A stretch of 64,000 nucleotides of DNA from Chryseobacterium senegalense (GTDB lineage: Bacteria > Bacteroidota > Bacteroidia > Flavobacteriales > Weeksellaceae). Positions 24,178-32,868 of this stretch are shown piece by piece. Each line of letters begins with the position of its first letter. Position 1 is the first letter of the stretch. Below the pieces are notes generated by a model. That model was not told the DNA's origin. It was given only the letters and a program-made list of their open reading frames with translations, and searched no databases. A program made the translations under genes and the position numbers. Location of the stretch: assembly GCA_001403755.1 (NCBI GenBank), contig CYUH01000014.1, positions 248,001-312,000 on the forward strand, written 5' to 3'.

Positions 24178-25246
24178 GGAGAAATTCCAGTGTTCTCCAT
24201 CCGAAAGCGTCTATTTTTTTCAGTCCTTCAGCGATAATTACTGCCAACAAAATATTGATAAGGTAAATGCAAATCATTAAAATCCACCATTGCATTTTGT
24301 CTTTTAAACCAACAACCATAAAATAAACCAATGATGAGCTGATTCCTTGTGCAAAATAGAAAAATATTGCATTTTTTCCGATGTACGTTATGAAGCTATC
24401 ATTATTGATTTTCAATCGGTTGTATAAAATAAAAAGTGATACCAGAGAGAAACTGGACCAGAAAATGTATAATAATTTCGGCGGAAATTTCGCTTTATTC
24501 ATCTTCATGAAAATTTCTTTTCCTGAATTCCAAAACAGGAAAACGAAAATCAGCGCAATAATTGCATATAAAATAGGAATCCATTTCGCAGGAATTTTTT
24601 TTCCTTTGAAACGATTGGCTAGCAAGAAAAGTCCCAAATAAAATGCAACATACCCAACCTGTCCCGATGGATAATACTGTGGTAAAAGATTGAAAATCAA
24701 AGTTAAACCAAAGCATAAACCAATAAACCAGTTGAGGTGTTTCGGGAAGAATCTAAGAATCAGAACACCGAAAACGGTGAGGATAAAATAGACTTTCAAA
24801 TACCAGAAACTTCCCATCACTACAGGAAATGTATCTGCATTGGTGTATTGATGGAGATACCAATTTCCGAGATTTTGCCATTGCGGAACATCGGAAATGT
24901 TTTGTGGAACGTACTTGGTTCCGAATGTGGCGTAGAATTCCTTCATCCATTCTAACCCAAAAATATGAAGCCCGAAAACTTTAAAAAAGTAATCAAGAAA
25001 GAACAGAAACGTCACAAAAATCATGTAAGTAATCTGCAATTTGAGCAAACGATACAGGGTTTTTTCGATATTTCCGCCAGAAGTTAATCCACTGAGGGCG
25101 TAAAATAGTGGAACGTCGATAAGCAAAGATAGAACTCGCCATTCCGTAGGAATATAAAATTGCCCGGACCAAAATACGGTGTGAATAAAAATAATCGATA
25201 AGGTAGCAAAACCTTTGGCAAAATCAATGTATAAATCTCTTTTCAT
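24152..25246 (-). CDS. Acyltransferase family 3 membrane protein
   Basis: A 364-residue polytopic protein with about ten hydrophobic segments. The N-terminus YIDFAKGFATLSIIFIHTVF carries the conserved (D/R)...H of the acyltransferase-3 family (OafA/NodX-type), with the catalytic histidine near residue 22. These enzymes O-acylate cell-surface sugars or lipids, transferring acyl groups across the inner membrane. No polysaccharide cluster lies nearby, so the acceptor is unknown. It has a -7 box 14 bases before the ATG. Its last codons lie within the terminator hairpin of the convergent gene. Confidence 0.85.
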   Translation of the reverse strand: MKRDLYIDFAKGFATLSIIFIHTVFWSGQFYIPTEWRVLSLLIDVPLFYALSGLTSGGNIEKTLYRLLKLQITYMIFVTFLFFLDYFFKVFGLHIFGLEWMKEFYATFGTKYVPQNISDVPQWQNLGNWYLHQYTNADTFPVVMGSFWYLKVYFILTVFGVLILRFFPKHLNWFIGLCFGLTLIFNLLPQYYPSGQVGYVAFYLGLFLLANRFKGKKIPAKWIPILYAIIALIFVFLFWNSGKEIFMKMNKAKFPPKLLYIFWSSFSLVSLFILYNRLKINNDSFITYIGKNAIFFYFAQGISSSLVYFMVVGLKDKMQWWILMICIYLINILLAVIIAEGLKKIDAFGWRTLEFLRKKTASTN

Positions 25247-25260
25247 AATGGTAAGAAAAT

Positions 25261-25268
25261 CAAATTTA
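25261..25268 (-). promoter_or_regulatory. Promoter -7 box for the acyltransferase gene
   Basis: Minus-strand TAAATTTG, with 14 bases to the start codon at 25246. Confidence 0.5.
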
Positions 25269-25407
25269 ATTAAAAATCTTATCTAAAAATGTTTTTTCAT
25301 TTGGAATAAAAGAAGTTTTTCGATTACGAATTTCATCCTCAGTAACTTATAGGTAAAATTCTACTAAATATTTTTATAATGATTGTGGATAACTCAAAAA
25401 TAATTAT

Positions 25408-25415
25408 TACTTTTG
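25408..25415 (+). promoter_or_regulatory. Promoter for rplU-rpmA
   Basis: TACTTTTG, followed by C, with a TTG at 25383-25385 that could be the -33 element. The leader is about 25 bases. Confidence 0.6.
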
Positions 25416-25447
25416 CACCTCGAATTAACTAACAAAATTTATAAACA

Positions 25448-25873
25448 ATGTTTGCAATTGTAGAAATAGCAGGGCTTCAATACAAAGTTGAGCAAGACCA
25501 GAAGTTGTTTGTGCACCGTCTGAAAGGAGATAAAGGATCGAAAGTATCTTTCGACAAAGTTCTTCTTACTGTAAACGGTACTACAACAATCGGCGCCCCG
25601 GCTGTAAGCGGTATCACTGTTGATGCTGAAATCTTAGACCACGTAAAGGCTGATAAAGTAATCATCTTCAAAAAGAAAAGAAGAAAAGGTTACGAAAAGA
25701 AAAACGGTCACAGACAATCTTTAACTCAAATTCAAATCACTGGAATTACCGGTTTTGATGGTGGTAAAAAGGAGAAAAAAGCTGAGCCAAAAGCAAAAAA
25801 AGAAGTAGCAGCTACTGAAGAGAAGCCTGCTAAGAAAACAACCAAAAAAGCAGACAGCGAAACTGCTGAATAA
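25448..25873 (+). CDS. rplU: 50S ribosomal protein L21 with extended C-terminus
   Basis: L21 binds 23S rRNA in the large subunit. Residues 1-104 are the conserved beta-barrel domain (FAIVEIAGLQYKVEQDQ at the start, KKRRKGYEKKNGHRQ near 77-91). Residues 105-141 are a Lys/Ala/Glu-rich low-complexity tail, absent from the E. coli protein of 103 residues and common in Flavobacteriia. The tail is probably disordered. It is followed 26 bases later by rpmA, the usual partner. Confidence 0.97.
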   Translation: MFAIVEIAGLQYKVEQDQKLFVHRLKGDKGSKVSFDKVLLTVNGTTTIGAPAVSGITVDAEILDHVKADKVIIFKKKRRKGYEKKNGHRQSLTQIQITGITGFDGGKKEKKAEPKAKKEVAATEEKPAKKTTKKADSETAE

Positions 25874-25899
25874 TTTTAACCCAAAAACCTTAAAATAAA

Positions 25900-26157
25900 A
25901 TGGCACACAAAAAAGGAGTTGGTAGCTCCAAGAACGGTAGAGAATCTCACTCTAAAAGATTGGGTGTAAAGATTTTCGGTGGACAGGAAGCGATTGCTGG
26001 CAACATCATCGTGAGACAAAGAGGTACACAACACCACCCAGGTGAAAATGTGGGAATGGGTAAGGACCACACACTTCACGCATTAGTTGACGGAAAAGTA
26101 GTTTTCAGAAAGAAAGCAAACAACAGATCTTTCGTATCTATTGAACCAAACGCATAA
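25900..26157 (+). CDS. rpmA: 50S ribosomal protein L27
   Basis: 85 residues, standard for L27. The N-terminus [16 protein letters not shown] reaches towards the peptidyl-transferase centre in known ribosomes and lacks the cleaved extension found in Firmicutes. [16 protein letters not shown] is the family core. It is co-transcribed with rplU from the promoter at 25408 and ends at a terminator. Confidence 0.98.
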   Translation: MAHKKGVGSSKNGRESHSKRLGVKIFGGQEAIAGNIIVRQRGTQHHPGENVGMGKDHTLHALVDGKVVFRKKANNRSFVSIEPNA

Positions 26158-26189
26158 TTAGTTGCGAACCGATTAGTCGGAAATAATAC

Positions 26190-26220
26190 AAATCCCCTTT
26201 CGAAAGATTGGGGATTTTTT
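26190..26220 (+). terminator. Terminator after rpmA
   Basis: AATCCCC at 26191-26197 pairs with GGGGATT at 26210-26216, followed by TTTT. Confidence 0.8.
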
Positions 26221-26292
26221 ATGATTTGAAGTTCGCAGCTTTTTGCGCAGCAAAATTAATTTTAAATTCATCCATATTTCATATTCAAATCT

Positions 26293-26300
26293 TACTTTTG
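26293..26300 (+). promoter_or_regulatory. Promoter -7 box that fixes the start of the LpxH-like gene
   Basis: TACTTTTG lies inside the upward-extended reading frame (which opens at 26243), 11 bases before the ATG at 26312. The shorter start is therefore chosen. Confidence 0.55.
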
Positions 26301-26311
26301 GAAAAACAGAT

Positions 26312-27157
26312 ATGGCAAAGAGAGAAGTTGAAATAGTAGTCCTTTCCGATATTCATTTGGCTACATACGGTTGCCACGCTACAGAATTGGTCGCTTACCT
26401 GAAAAGCATTAACCCAAAATTATTGATTTTAAATGGCGACATCATCGACGGATGGGCTTTTTCTAAGAAATATTTCCCCAATTCGCACATGGCGGTTCTG
26501 AGTGAGTTTTTTAAAATGATGAAAAGCGGAACTCAAATCATCTACATCACCGGAAACCACGATGAATTTTTACGAAAATACAGTGATTTGAAAATGGGAA
26601 ATCTCTTTCTCACCGACAAGTATTTGCTGGAAATCAACGGTAAAAAACACTGGTTTTTTCATGGTGATATTTTTGATCATACCACTAAGGGAGGTGCGAA
26701 AATCATCGCGAAAATCGGCGGAATTGGTTACGATTGGTTGATTTTACTCAACAGAGCCATTAATTTTATCCTCGAAAGTTTCGGAAGAAAAAAAGTTTCG
26801 CTTTCTAAAAGAATTAAAAATTCAGTGAAAAATGCCGTAAAGTTCATTGGCGATTTCGAAGAAAAAGCAATCGAGCTTGCCATCGAAAACCATTATGATT
26901 ACGTGATTTGCGGCCATATCCATCAACCAGCAGACCGGAAAGTAACCCAGGAAAATGGATCGGTTCACTACCTGAATTCCGGTGATTGGATCGAGAATTT
27001 ATCTTATCTCGAATACCATAATGGCGAATGGAAACTTCTGTTTTTTGATGAAAATAAATTTGAAAAACCTGAAATTGAAGCAAATGATATTTCCGTAAAC
27101 GTCGAGGAATTGGTACATCCCAATGTTTTCGCAGCGTTTGTCGGAAATAAAGTTTAA
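26312..27157 (+). CDS. UDP-2,3-diacylglucosamine diphosphatase-like metallophosphoesterase
   Basis: 281 residues from the ATG at 26312. All calcineurin-like metal motifs are present: SDIHLA, NGDIIDGW, GNHDEF, FHGDIFD and GHIHQPA. The dimetal phosphoesterase with this motif spacing and a helical insertion around residues 130-190 resembles LpxH-type enzymes that make lipid X for lipid A. In Bacteroidota this class is often annotated as UDP-2,3-diacylglucosamine hydrolase, but it could act on another phosphodiester. The last 30 residues are acidic and family-specific. It ends two bases from the convergent thiL. Confidence 0.82.
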   Translation: MAKREVEIVVLSDIHLATYGCHATELVAYLKSINPKLLILNGDIIDGWAFSKKYFPNSHMAVLSEFFKMMKSGTQIIYITGNHDEFLRKYSDLKMGNLFLTDKYLLEINGKKHWFFHGDIFDHTTKGGAKIIAKIGGIGYDWLILLNRAINFILESFGRKKVSLSKRIKNSVKNAVKFIGDFEEKAIELAIENHYDYVICGHIHQPADRKVTQENGSVHYLNSGDWIENLSYLEYHNGEWKLLFFDENKFEKPEIEANDISVNVEELVHPNVFAAFVGNKV

Positions 27158-27158
27158 T

Positions 27159-28211
27159 TTATTTTTTCAAAAAAGCATCCCAACCTTGCGCGTTCAGTGC
27201 GATAAGCTCATTACTTCCTCCTGCTACCAAATAATTCCCGAGTTCTAATTCCACAGCATGACCAATAACGCTGAAATCCGGATGATTTCTGATTTTCTCG
27301 AAGTCTTCCGGAGCAATTGTGAATAGCAATTCAAAATCTTCACCTCCGTTCATCGCACACATTGCGGGGTTCAAATTCAGTTCATCAGCAGTAGAAATAG
27401 TTAAAGAATCCATCGGAATTTTCTCTTCATATAATCTAAATCCTACTTTGCTTTGGTCTGATAAGTGAAGAATTTCGGAAGATAATCCGTCCGAAATATC
27501 GATCATGGAGGTAGGTTTTACCCCGAGTTCATTTAAAGTTTTTTTGATGTCAGTTCTAGCTTCTGGTTTTAGCTGTCTCTCGAGAATATAATCATAACCT
27601 TCCATTTCCGGCTGCATATTCGGGTTCGCAAGATAAACGGCATGTTCTCTTTCTAAAATCTGCAAACCAAGATACGCACCTCCTAAATCACCAGTTACCA
27701 CCAATAGATCATTGGGTTTTGCGCCACTTCTTTTTACAATATTTTCAGAATCTTCCATCCCAATTGCGGTGATGCTCATCACCAAACCGGAATTGGAACT
27801 TGTCGTGTCACCACCTACCAAATCAACTTTGTAATGCTTGCAAGCCAACGCAATTCCGGCGTAAATTTCTTCCAAAGCTTCCACTGGAAATCGATTAGAA
27901 ACAGCCAAAGAAACCAAGATTTGTGTTGGAACAGCATTCATTGCTGCAATGTCACTAATGTTTACCACAACTGCTTTGTAACCAAGATGTTTCAGAGGAA
28001 CATAACCCAAGTTAAAGTGAACTCCTTCTGCCAAAATATCGGTTGAAACCACCATTTTTTTGTTCTCCGGATTGATTACCGCAGCGTCATCACCAATAGA
28101 AATTTCTGTGGAAGTGTTTTGGAAACTAAAATTTTCGGTTAGATGCTTAATCAGTCCAAATTCACCATAAGTTGAAATGGGCGTAAGTTGCGGATTTTTA
28201 TCTTCGAGCAT
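27159..28211 (-). CDS. thiL: Thiamine-phosphate kinase
   Basis: ThiL phosphorylates thiamine monophosphate to the active diphosphate, the cofactor needed by MenD among others. It has 350 residues. Diagnostic motifs are GDDAAVI near residues 41-47, STDILAEGVHF near 57-67, VGGDTTSSNSG in the middle, and MIDISDGLSSEILHL with GGEDFELLFTI in the C-terminal half. These belong to the PurM-like ATP-binding fold. It lies 30 bases after the thioesterase gene on the same strand and is likely co-transcribed with it. Confidence 0.95.
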   Translation of the reverse strand: MLEDKNPQLTPISTYGEFGLIKHLTENFSFQNTSTEISIGDDAAVINPENKKMVVSTDILAEGVHFNLGYVPLKHLGYKAVVVNISDIAAMNAVPTQILVSLAVSNRFPVEALEEIYAGIALACKHYKVDLVGGDTTSSNSGLVMSITAIGMEDSENIVKRSGAKPNDLLVVTGDLGGAYLGLQILEREHAVYLANPNMQPEMEGYDYILERQLKPEARTDIKKTLNELGVKPTSMIDISDGLSSEILHLSDQSKVGFRLYEEKIPMDSLTISTADELNLNPAMCAMNGGEDFELLFTIAPEDFEKIRNHPDFSVIGHAVELELGNYLVAGGSNELIALNAQGWDAFLKK

Positions 28212-28241
28212 AATTTTAATTTTTTAAGCTAGAAATAGCGG

Positions 28242-28772
28242 TTAGTTTTCCTCTTTGTCCTTTTTCCACGTAAAGGTTCCTCTTTTATGAAAAGCTTCTA
28301 CATTTTCGGGGCGGAAAGGAAGATCTTTAATGTCTTGTTTGGTTAGTATTTTTGTATTTTCAGAGCTGAATTCCGTCATTACTTCCAAAATATCATCGGG
28401 TGGAGTGGTTGTTTTTCGCAACATCATATCAATCCAAACGCCGGTTGCTTCCGAAGTAGCACAGTGTGTTCCGTCGGGTAAATAAAATTTATGCAAAAAC
28501 TGATAAATACTTCCATCTTCCGACATTCCAGCGATTTCTGCGCTTACATAAACCGTCTGATCAGCATATATTTCTTTGAAAAATGAATATCTTTCATGCA
28601 AAATTACAGGGCCGATTCCCCATCTGCTGAGTTCTTTCAGTCCCATTTTATGAGTGTTCATAAAAGCCATTCTGGTTTGCGCGCAATATTGCACATAAGA
28701 GGAATTCGCAAGATGTTTGTTGGCGTCTATATCGCTCCATCTTACATCAAATTTATAATGGTACAAAGACAT
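28242..28772 (-). CDS. Hotdog-fold acyl-CoA thioesterase
   Basis: A 176-residue protein of the 4-hydroxybenzoyl-CoA thioesterase family. FDVRWSDIDANKHLANSSYVQY near residues 8-29 carries the catalytic aspartate and the conserved H-N turn. The rest follows the hotdog pattern, with FHKRGTFTWKK at the C-terminus. Such enzymes hydrolyse acyl-CoA or acyl-ACP. The substrate is not deducible. It is the first gene of a unit with thiL, behind its own -7 box. Confidence 0.85.
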   Translation of the reverse strand: MSLYHYKFDVRWSDIDANKHLANSSYVQYCAQTRMAFMNTHKMGLKELSRWGIGPVILHERYSFFKEIYADQTVYVSAEIAGMSEDGSIYQFLHKFYLPDGTHCATSEATGVWIDMMLRKTTTPPDDILEVMTEFSSENTKILTKQDIKDLPFRPENVEAFHKRGTFTWKKDKEEN

Positions 28773-28792
28773 TTCGTGTTATTTTTATTTTA

Positions 28793-28800
28793 CAAAATTA
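28793..28800 (-). promoter_or_regulatory. Promoter -7 box for the thioesterase-thiL unit
   Basis: Minus-strand TAATTTTG, with 20 bases to the start codon at 28772. Confidence 0.5.
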
Positions 28801-28827
28801 CGCATTAATCGTGGGGTAGAAAAATCG

Positions 28828-28835
28828 TATTTTTG
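28828..28835 (+). promoter_or_regulatory. Promoter -7 box for the BaiN-like gene
   Basis: TATTTTTG, followed by C, lies 70 bases upstream of the GTG start at 28906. Confidence 0.5.
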
Positions 28836-28905
28836 CAATATTCTATGCTACACTTTATTTTATACTTAAATGAGTGAAATCGTATAGCTTTAAAAATTAC
28901 AATTT

Positions 28906-30111
28906 GTGAGGAAACAAATCATCATTATCGGAGGCGGAGCAGCAGGATTTTTTTGTGGCGCTAATTTGGATGAAAATAAATATTATGTGATTATCCTTGA
29001 ACAAAATTCCGAGGTTTTGCAGAAAGTGAAAATTTCTGGCGGTGGAAGATGCAACGTCTCTCATGCTTGTTTTGATCCCAGAGATTTGGTTGGATTTTAC
29101 CCGCGAGGTAACAAGGAACTTCTAAGTGTTTTTCACCAATTTCAGCCGGGAGATACGATGGATTGGTTTGATCAACGAAATGTTGCCCTAAAAATTGAGA
29201 ACGATAACCGTATTTTTCCTGAGAGCAATTCTTCACAGACCATCATCAATTGTTTGATGAATGAAGTGAACCAGAAAAATTTCACCATCAAAACCAAATC
29301 TGTTGTTAAAGAAATTGTAAAAAATGCCGAAGATTTTCTTGTCAAAACCAATTCTGGAGATTATACTGCAGATTTTGTAATTTATTGTACCGGAAGTTCG
29401 CCAAAATCCTTGAAAATTTTACATAATCTTGGTCATCAAATCGTAGAGCCGCTTCCTTCGCTCTTTACTTTTAATATTAAAAATGCTACCCTTAAAGATT
29501 TAATGGGAACCAGTTTCCCCAATGCAGAAGTGGCAATTCCTCAACTGAAAACAGATGAGTCCGGACCAATGTTGATCACGCATTGGGGACTTTCAGGACC
29601 AGCGATTTTGAAAACTTCCGCTTGGAAAGCTCGCGAATTGGCAGCATTAAAATATCAGTTCGATATTCTTGTCAACTTTATCGGAATTGATATTGAGGAA
29701 GCGCGAGAAATCTTCATGAAATTTCGCCAAGAGAATCCTAAAAAATCTATTGGAACCTCGAAAATATTTGATATTACGACCCGTTTTTGGCATCGAATTT
29801 TATGGATTTCGAACATCAATTTGGATAAAAATATTTCCACAATTTCTTCAAGAGAGCTTCAGGATGTTTTGCAAAATCTTTGTAAAAATAGAATGAAAGT
29901 TACGGGAAAATCCACATATAAAGATGAATTCGTCACAGCAGGCGGTGTCAATTTAAAGGAAATTAATTTTAAAAATATGGCAAGTAAAGTCATCGAACGA
30001 TTTTATCTTGCTGGCGAAGTTCTTAATATTGATGCGGTCACCGGAGGATTTAATTTTCAGGCATGTTGGAGTGAGGCTTGGTTAATTGCCCAAGATTTGA
30101 ATAAGCTTTAA
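28906..30111 (+). CDS. BaiN/RdsA-like (HI0933 family) NAD(P)/FAD oxidoreductase
   Basis: A 401-residue flavoprotein. The FAD motif IIIGGGAAGFFCG is at residues 5-17, right after the GTG start, so there is no room for a shorter frame. VKISGGGRCNVSHA at 41-54 is the family signature, and AGEVLNIDAVTGGFNFQACWSEAW near the end closes the FAD site. The family covers aminoacetone-oxidase annotations and bile-acid reductase BaiN. The true substrate is unknown in most bacteria. It is transcribed divergently from the thioesterase-thiL unit. Confidence 0.88.
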   Translation: MRKQIIIIGGGAAGFFCGANLDENKYYVIILEQNSEVLQKVKISGGGRCNVSHACFDPRDLVGFYPRGNKELLSVFHQFQPGDTMDWFDQRNVALKIENDNRIFPESNSSQTIINCLMNEVNQKNFTIKTKSVVKEIVKNAEDFLVKTNSGDYTADFVIYCTGSSPKSLKILHNLGHQIVEPLPSLFTFNIKNATLKDLMGTSFPNAEVAIPQLKTDESGPMLITHWGLSGPAILKTSAWKARELAALKYQFDILVNFIGIDIEEAREIFMKFRQENPKKSIGTSKIFDITTRFWHRILWISNINLDKNISTISSRELQDVLQNLCKNRMKVTGKSTYKDEFVTAGGVNLKEINFKNMASKVIERFYLAGEVLNIDAVTGGFNFQACWSEAWLIAQDLNKL

Positions 30112-30150
30112 TTGTATTTAAAGACTATAATTTTATAAGTTTTTATTTAT

Positions 30151-30158
30151 TAAATTTG
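30151..30158 (+). promoter_or_regulatory. Promoter -7 box for the small lipoprotein gene
   Basis: TAAATTTG, 19 bases before the ATG at 30178. Confidence 0.5.
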
Positions 30159-30177
30159 AAAAAAATAAATAGATATA

Positions 30178-30501
30178 ATGAGAAAATTCGCGCCAATATT
30201 CGCTATATTGATGATTTTCACGGTTTTATCTTGCCAAGTAAGCGTGGTAAACCGACAGAAACCGATGCAAAATAATTCTTTGGAATTGTACAAGAAATAC
30301 ACTTTCCAAACTCAGGATGCAAAAGTGATCAAAATGGAAGTGCTAAAACAAGACCACGAAAATATTTACGGAAAAACAAAATCCGGAGAAGATGTTGTGC
30401 TAAGTAAAAGCAACGTTAGAGAGGCGAAAAAAGTAGATGTCGTAGCTTCGGTTGCTATTGCATTAGCAGCACTTGCTGCGGTGATTTTTGTTCCAATTTA
30501 A
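30178..30501 (+). CDS. Small putative lipoprotein of unknown function
   Basis: 107 residues. The signal peptide ends in the lipobox VLSC, with the cysteine at residue 19. The middle, from about residue 34 to 80, is charged beta-like sequence (KYTFQTQDAKVIKMEVLKQD, then IYGKTKSGEDVVL) suggestive of a small SH3-like or KOW-like barrel. The C-terminal 20 residues (VASVAIALAALAAVIFVPI) form a hydrophobic helix, so both ends may touch the membrane. I do not recognise the family. It has its own promoter and terminator. Confidence 0.75.
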   Translation: MRKFAPIFAILMIFTVLSCQVSVVNRQKPMQNNSLELYKKYTFQTQDAKVIKMEVLKQDHENIYGKTKSGEDVVLSKSNVREAKKVDVVASVAIALAALAAVIFVPI

Positions 30502-30525
30502 TTGGTAAATAAAAAGAACATAAAA

Positions 30526-30558
30526 AAAGAATCAGTGTAAATGCTGATTCTTTTTTTT
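30526..30558 (+). terminator. Terminator after the small lipoprotein gene
   Basis: AAAGAATCAG at 30526-30535 pairs with CTGATTCTTT at 30544-30553, and further T follow. The A-rich upstream side lets it serve the convergent psd gene too. Confidence 0.85.
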
Positions 30559-30577
30559 GTGAAATACTTTCTAAATT

Positions 30578-31231
30578 TTAAGCTTGCATTTTTGCAATAA
30601 TATCGATGCCGCCTTTGGTCTTATCACCAATTTTGCATACGATTTCAGTGTCCATAGGCAAGAAAACATCCATTCGGGAACCGAATTTTATGAAACCAAA
30701 TTCATGGCCTGCTTTTGCCGCATCGCCTTCATTACAGTAAAAAACAATTCTTCTCGCTACATAACCTGCGATTTGGCGGAAAACAACTTGATGATTCGTT
30801 AAACTTTCAACCGCAACTGTAGTTCTTTCGTTTTCGGTAGAAGATTTTTCATGCCAAGCAACCAAATATTTTCCCGGATGATATTTTTTGTAAATCACTT
30901 TTCCGGAAACCGGATAACGACAAATATGTACGTTTAACGGAGACATAAAAATAGAGATTTGAATGGCTTTTCCCTTGATGAATTCATCTTCGTCAACCTC
31001 TTTAATCATCACCACTTTACCGTCAACGGGGGCGATTACGTTTTCTTTGTGATCCAAAATATCTCTTTGGGGAACGCGGAAAAACCAAAATACCAATCCG
31101 TAAATTACTAGCAATGGAATGAGGATCAAGAGCGACCATTCCTTCAAAAAATAAACCGATAAGAATGCAAGCACAGCGAAGAGAATACTGGCAACGATGA
31201 TGGTTCCGGTGGATTCTTTATGGAGTTTCAT
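30578..31231 (-). CDS. psd: Phosphatidylserine decarboxylase (short form)
   Basis: Psd makes phosphatidylethanolamine. This 217-residue short-type enzyme has two membrane segments at residues 9-28 and 32-50, then the catalytic beta domain with APVDGKVV near 67-74 and MSPLNVHICRYPVSG near 96-110. Autocatalytic cleavage creating the pyruvoyl group would occur at G184-S185 in KFGSRMDVF. It is the last gene of a LUD-cdsA-psd unit, seven bases after cdsA, and both enzymes belong to phospholipid synthesis. No pssA gene is visible here. Confidence 0.93.
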   Translation of the reverse strand: MKLHKESTGTIIVASILFAVLAFLSVYFLKEWSLLILIPLLVIYGLVFWFFRVPQRDILDHKENVIAPVDGKVVMIKEVDEDEFIKGKAIQISIFMSPLNVHICRYPVSGKVIYKKYHPGKYLVAWHEKSSTENERTTVAVESLTNHQVVFRQIAGYVARRIVFYCNEGDAAKAGHEFGFIKFGSRMDVFLPMDTEIVCKIGDKTKGGIDIIAKMQA

Positions 31232-31238
31232 GAGTTTT

Positions 31239-32114
31239 TTATATAAATTTTTCTAAAATAAAGTACAAATATACGACAGGAGCACAGATAATAAAACTAT
31301 CGAGTCGATCTAAAATTCCGCCGTGGCCGGGGATAATATTACCTGAATCCTTCACACCGAATGTTCTCTTCAATTGGCTTTCCACAAGATCGCCGAGTGG
31401 CGCAAAAACAGAAATTAAAAATCCCACCACAATCCAATTTCCACGCAAATCGGGGTAAAATCTTTCCACAAAAAATGAGAGAATTAACGTTAAAATCACA
31501 CCTCCTGCGAAACCTTCCCAAGTTTTTTTAGGAGAAATTTTTGGAGCCATTTTGTGTTTTCCGAAAAGTTTGCCGGCAAAAAAAGCAAAACTATCGCTGC
31601 TCCAAATAAGCGCAAAGAGAAAGAAAACTTCTAATGTGAAGGTGTCGTCATACGAGGTGAATTTTGGCAATCCAAGCGCAAATCCGAAAGGTAATGAAAG
31701 ATAAATCACTGTGAATATCAGCTTTCCATTATCATAATATAGTTCCTTTGGAAACTTGAAAAGGGTGATAACTGCAATGACAATTAAAGAAAGTGCGAGG
31801 ATTTCTGAAAGATTGAAATTGAAATAAAATCTGTGTTGGAAAAATCTCTTTGAAAAACGATAAAAAACCAAAACAAGCAGCGGGAAAACTAACCATTTTT
31901 CCCAGCTTTTTGGATTAAACTTCATCATCTTCACGCATTCCCAAGCGCCAACAAACGCAAAGAAAGTCATTAAGCCATAAAAAAGGTTTTCTTGACGAAT
32001 GAGGTCGGGAGAGATTTTGTTGATCAAATTAGCGCCGAGCGGCGTGGTGCAGAAAATGACAATAAAACCATAAATGGCACCTCCGAAAAGCCGTTGAACT
32101 AGATTTTTATCCAA
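31239..32114 (-). CDS. cdsA: Phosphatidate cytidylyltransferase
   Basis: CdsA converts phosphatidate and CTP to CDP-diacylglycerol in the inner membrane. The 291-residue polytopic protein has about eight hydrophobic segments. The C-terminal signature runs from SPKKTWEGFAGG near residue 195 through FAPLGDLVESQLKR to VKDSGNIIPGHGGILDRLDS, including the metal-binding aspartates. CDP-diacylglycerol feeds phosphatidylserine, the substrate of the adjacent psd product. Confidence 0.95.
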   Translation of the reverse strand: MDKNLVQRLFGGAIYGFIVIFCTTPLGANLINKISPDLIRQENLFYGLMTFFAFVGAWECVKMMKFNPKSWEKWLVFPLLVLVFYRFSKRFFQHRFYFNFNLSEILALSLIVIAVITLFKFPKELYYDNGKLIFTVIYLSLPFGFALGLPKFTSYDDTFTLEVFFLFALIWSSDSFAFFAGKLFGKHKMAPKISPKKTWEGFAGGVILTLILSFFVERFYPDLRGNWIVVGFLISVFAPLGDLVESQLKRTFGVKDSGNIIPGHGGILDRLDSFIICAPVVYLYFILEKFI

Positions 32115-32169
32115 AATTTATTGATTAAGCGTGTTAAGTTTTCTCCGAAATTATACACTGGCGGAGAAA

Positions 32170-32751
32170 TTAATCTTCGAGCAAAAGTAAGAAAAGTTTT
32201 GTATTGTCTTTGTTCGGAGTATCTAATTTTGAATTGCTACCGCTGATTGAGGTGAGGTTACGTATATTACCGTTTCGTTTGATTTTGCTCATCGCATCAT
32301 TCAAATTGGTGACAATTTGCGAAACATTCGCCATGATGATGATTTTTTGCGGAAGTCGCGAAGAGTGATAATGCAGAATATTGTTATGCGAAAGCATAAT
32401 TCTACCGTCGTAGGCAATGAGGTATTCACAGGTGATTAATGCAGCGTCATTGAACAGTTCCAATTCTGTAGTATAAGGAACTTTCACTACGTCTAGGAAA
32501 TTCTTCAAATCTTCATCCCAGCAAAATGCCGATTTAATATCCTCGATTTTTAGAATGTGATTGAGGGTTTGCAACGCTTCGGCTTCATCAGCACAATAAT
32601 TAAAAAAACCTCCGGAATGGGTAAATAATTGGGCAAATTTATAGTCGAGATCTGCATTTTTCAGCTGATCTCCAAGTTTGATCAAATCCTGATTTTCTTC
32701 TTCCTCAGGTTGATTTAGTATTTTGCCAACAATTTTTTTAAATAGACTCAA
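32170..32751 (-). CDS. LUD domain-containing protein
   Basis: A 193-residue protein of the LUD (lactate utilisation) superfamily. The recognisable part is the C-terminal half: YLIAYDGRIMLSHNN, then HYHSSRLPQKIIIMANVSQIV, and a Ser-Gly-Ser-Asn loop (SGSNSKLDT) near residue 170. Unlike LutB or LutC it has no iron-sulfur cysteine clusters and stands apart from lut genes. It sits upstream of cdsA-psd and downstream of rsfS-ftsH, a gene order I recall as conserved in flavobacteria. Function unknown. Confidence 0.8.
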   Translation of the reverse strand: MSLFKKIVGKILNQPEEEENQDLIKLGDQLKNADLDYKFAQLFTHSGGFFNYCADEAEALQTLNHILKIEDIKSAFCWDEDLKNFLDVVKVPYTTELELFNDAALITCEYLIAYDGRIMLSHNNILHYHSSRLPQKIIIMANVSQIVTNLNDAMSKIKRNGNIRNLTSISGSNSKLDTPNKDNTKLFLLLLED

Positions 32752-32779
32752 TTTCTATCGAATTATGCGATTGATACTA

Positions 32780-32787
32780 CAAAAATA
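32780..32787 (-). promoter_or_regulatory. Promoter -7 box for the LUD-cdsA-psd unit
   Basis: Minus-strand TATTTTTG, with 28 bases to the start at 32751. It lies just after the ftsH terminator. Confidence 0.5.
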
Positions 32788-32823
32788 GAAAATATTTATT
32801 ACAGGAGATAAAATTATTAAAAA

Positions 32824-32862
32824 AAACCTGATAATTTGCAGGTTACCGCAATTATCAGGTTT
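32824..32862 (-). terminator. Terminator after ftsH
   Basis: A 13-bp perfect stem, AAACCTGATAATT at 32824-32836 with AATTATCAGGTTT at 32850-32862. On the minus strand a T-run follows. Confidence 0.88.
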
Positions 32863-32868
32863 AGTAAT

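Noticed and set aside
26243..26312. Upstream start for the LpxH-like gene
   Set aside because: A -7 box lies inside this extension, and the metallophosphoesterase strand begins just after the ATG at 26312.
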